The position numbers and the translations under genes were made by a program. A stretch of DNA of 8,688 nt from Betaproteobacteria bacterium. Its GTDB lineage: Bacteria; Pseudomonadota; Gammaproteobacteria; Burkholderiales; SG8-39. Under the pieces are notes generated by a model. That model was given only the letters and a program-made list of their open reading frames with translations. It made no database searches and had not been told where the DNA came from. Positions 8,606 through 8,688 of this stretch are shown in pieces; the first letter of the stretch is position 1, and each line of letters begins with the position of its first letter. The stretch lies in contig QYQC01000144.1 of assembly GCA_007280315.1 (NCBI GenBank), forward strand, positions 1 to 8,688. Reading direction: 5' to 3'.

Positions 8606-8688
8606 ATGGATGTAATCTCCTATACCGCTGTGCGCGCCAAACTGGCCGAAACCATGGACAAGGTGAACGATGATCATCGTCCGGTGAT
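8606..8688 (+). CDS. YefM/Phd-family antitoxin, N-terminal part (runs off window)
   Basis: Twenty-seven codons are visible, starting MDVISYTAVRAKL and continuing AETMDKVNDDHRPV. The pattern ISYxxxRxxLxxTMxKVxxDHxPV closely follows the N-terminal DNA-binding domain of E. coli YefM, in which this region forms the dimer that recognises TGTACA sites. The ATG is preceded by AGGTGA (8597-8602) at a short 3-nt spacing, overlapping the operator. A YoeB-type or other RelE-superfamily endoribonuclease toxin would be expected just downstream but lies outside the window. Known members neutralise the toxin through their C-terminus and repress their own operon. It is too short to tell YefM from other Phd/YefM members. 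Confidence 0.82.
   Translation, partial: MDVISYTAVRAKLAETMDKVNDDHRPV

Overview
The window reads as a GC-rich proteobacterial chromosome segment, most likely from a betaproteobacterium. That guess rests on the protein sequences and on the gene order mdh, CitE-like lyase, prpBCD, acnA; no taxonomic marker is present. All confident genes lie on the + strand and form a central-carbon block: TCA-cycle enzymes joined to the 2-methylcitrate cycle, which oxidises propionyl-CoA.

Layout. Bases 1-456 are the 3' end of malate dehydrogenase. An 87-bp gap with a strong hairpin leads to a CitE/malyl-CoA-lyase-type CoA-ester lyase (544-1545). A 122-bp gap with a perfect 18-bp palindrome precedes prpB (methylisocitrate lyase, 1668-2558). 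prpB overlaps prpC (2-methylcitrate synthase, 2555-3724) by an ATGA junction, and prpD (2-methylcitrate dehydratase, 3748-5199) follows after 23 bp. A 573-bp non-coding stretch (5200-5772) then holds two 188-bp direct repeats, each with long hairpins, separated by a REP-like hairpin. After it come a perfect TATAAT box and acnA (aconitase A, 5773-8478), which ends in a textbook intrinsic terminator (8516-8549). At the right edge a new transcription unit begins: a TGTACA-type palindromic operator and the first 27 codons of a YefM/Phd-family antitoxin.

How the genes fit together. PrpC condenses propionyl-CoA with oxaloacetate, the product of Mdh. PrpD dehydrates 2-methylcitrate, an aconitase rehydrates 2-methylaconitate, and PrpB cleaves 2-methylisocitrate to pyruvate and succinate. 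No acnD or prpF is seen beside prpC and prpD, so the PrpD route plus a general aconitase is the likely chemistry. The CitE-like enzyme probably cleaves or forms a 3-hydroxyacyl-CoA such as malyl-, methylmalyl- or citramalyl-CoA; its substrate cannot be read from the sequence.

The coding part is ordinary metabolism. The parts that deserve attention are the duplicated structured repeat upstream of acnA, the toxin-antitoxin control region at the right edge, and the small intergenic palindromes. I see no clear evidence of a wholly new multi-gene system.
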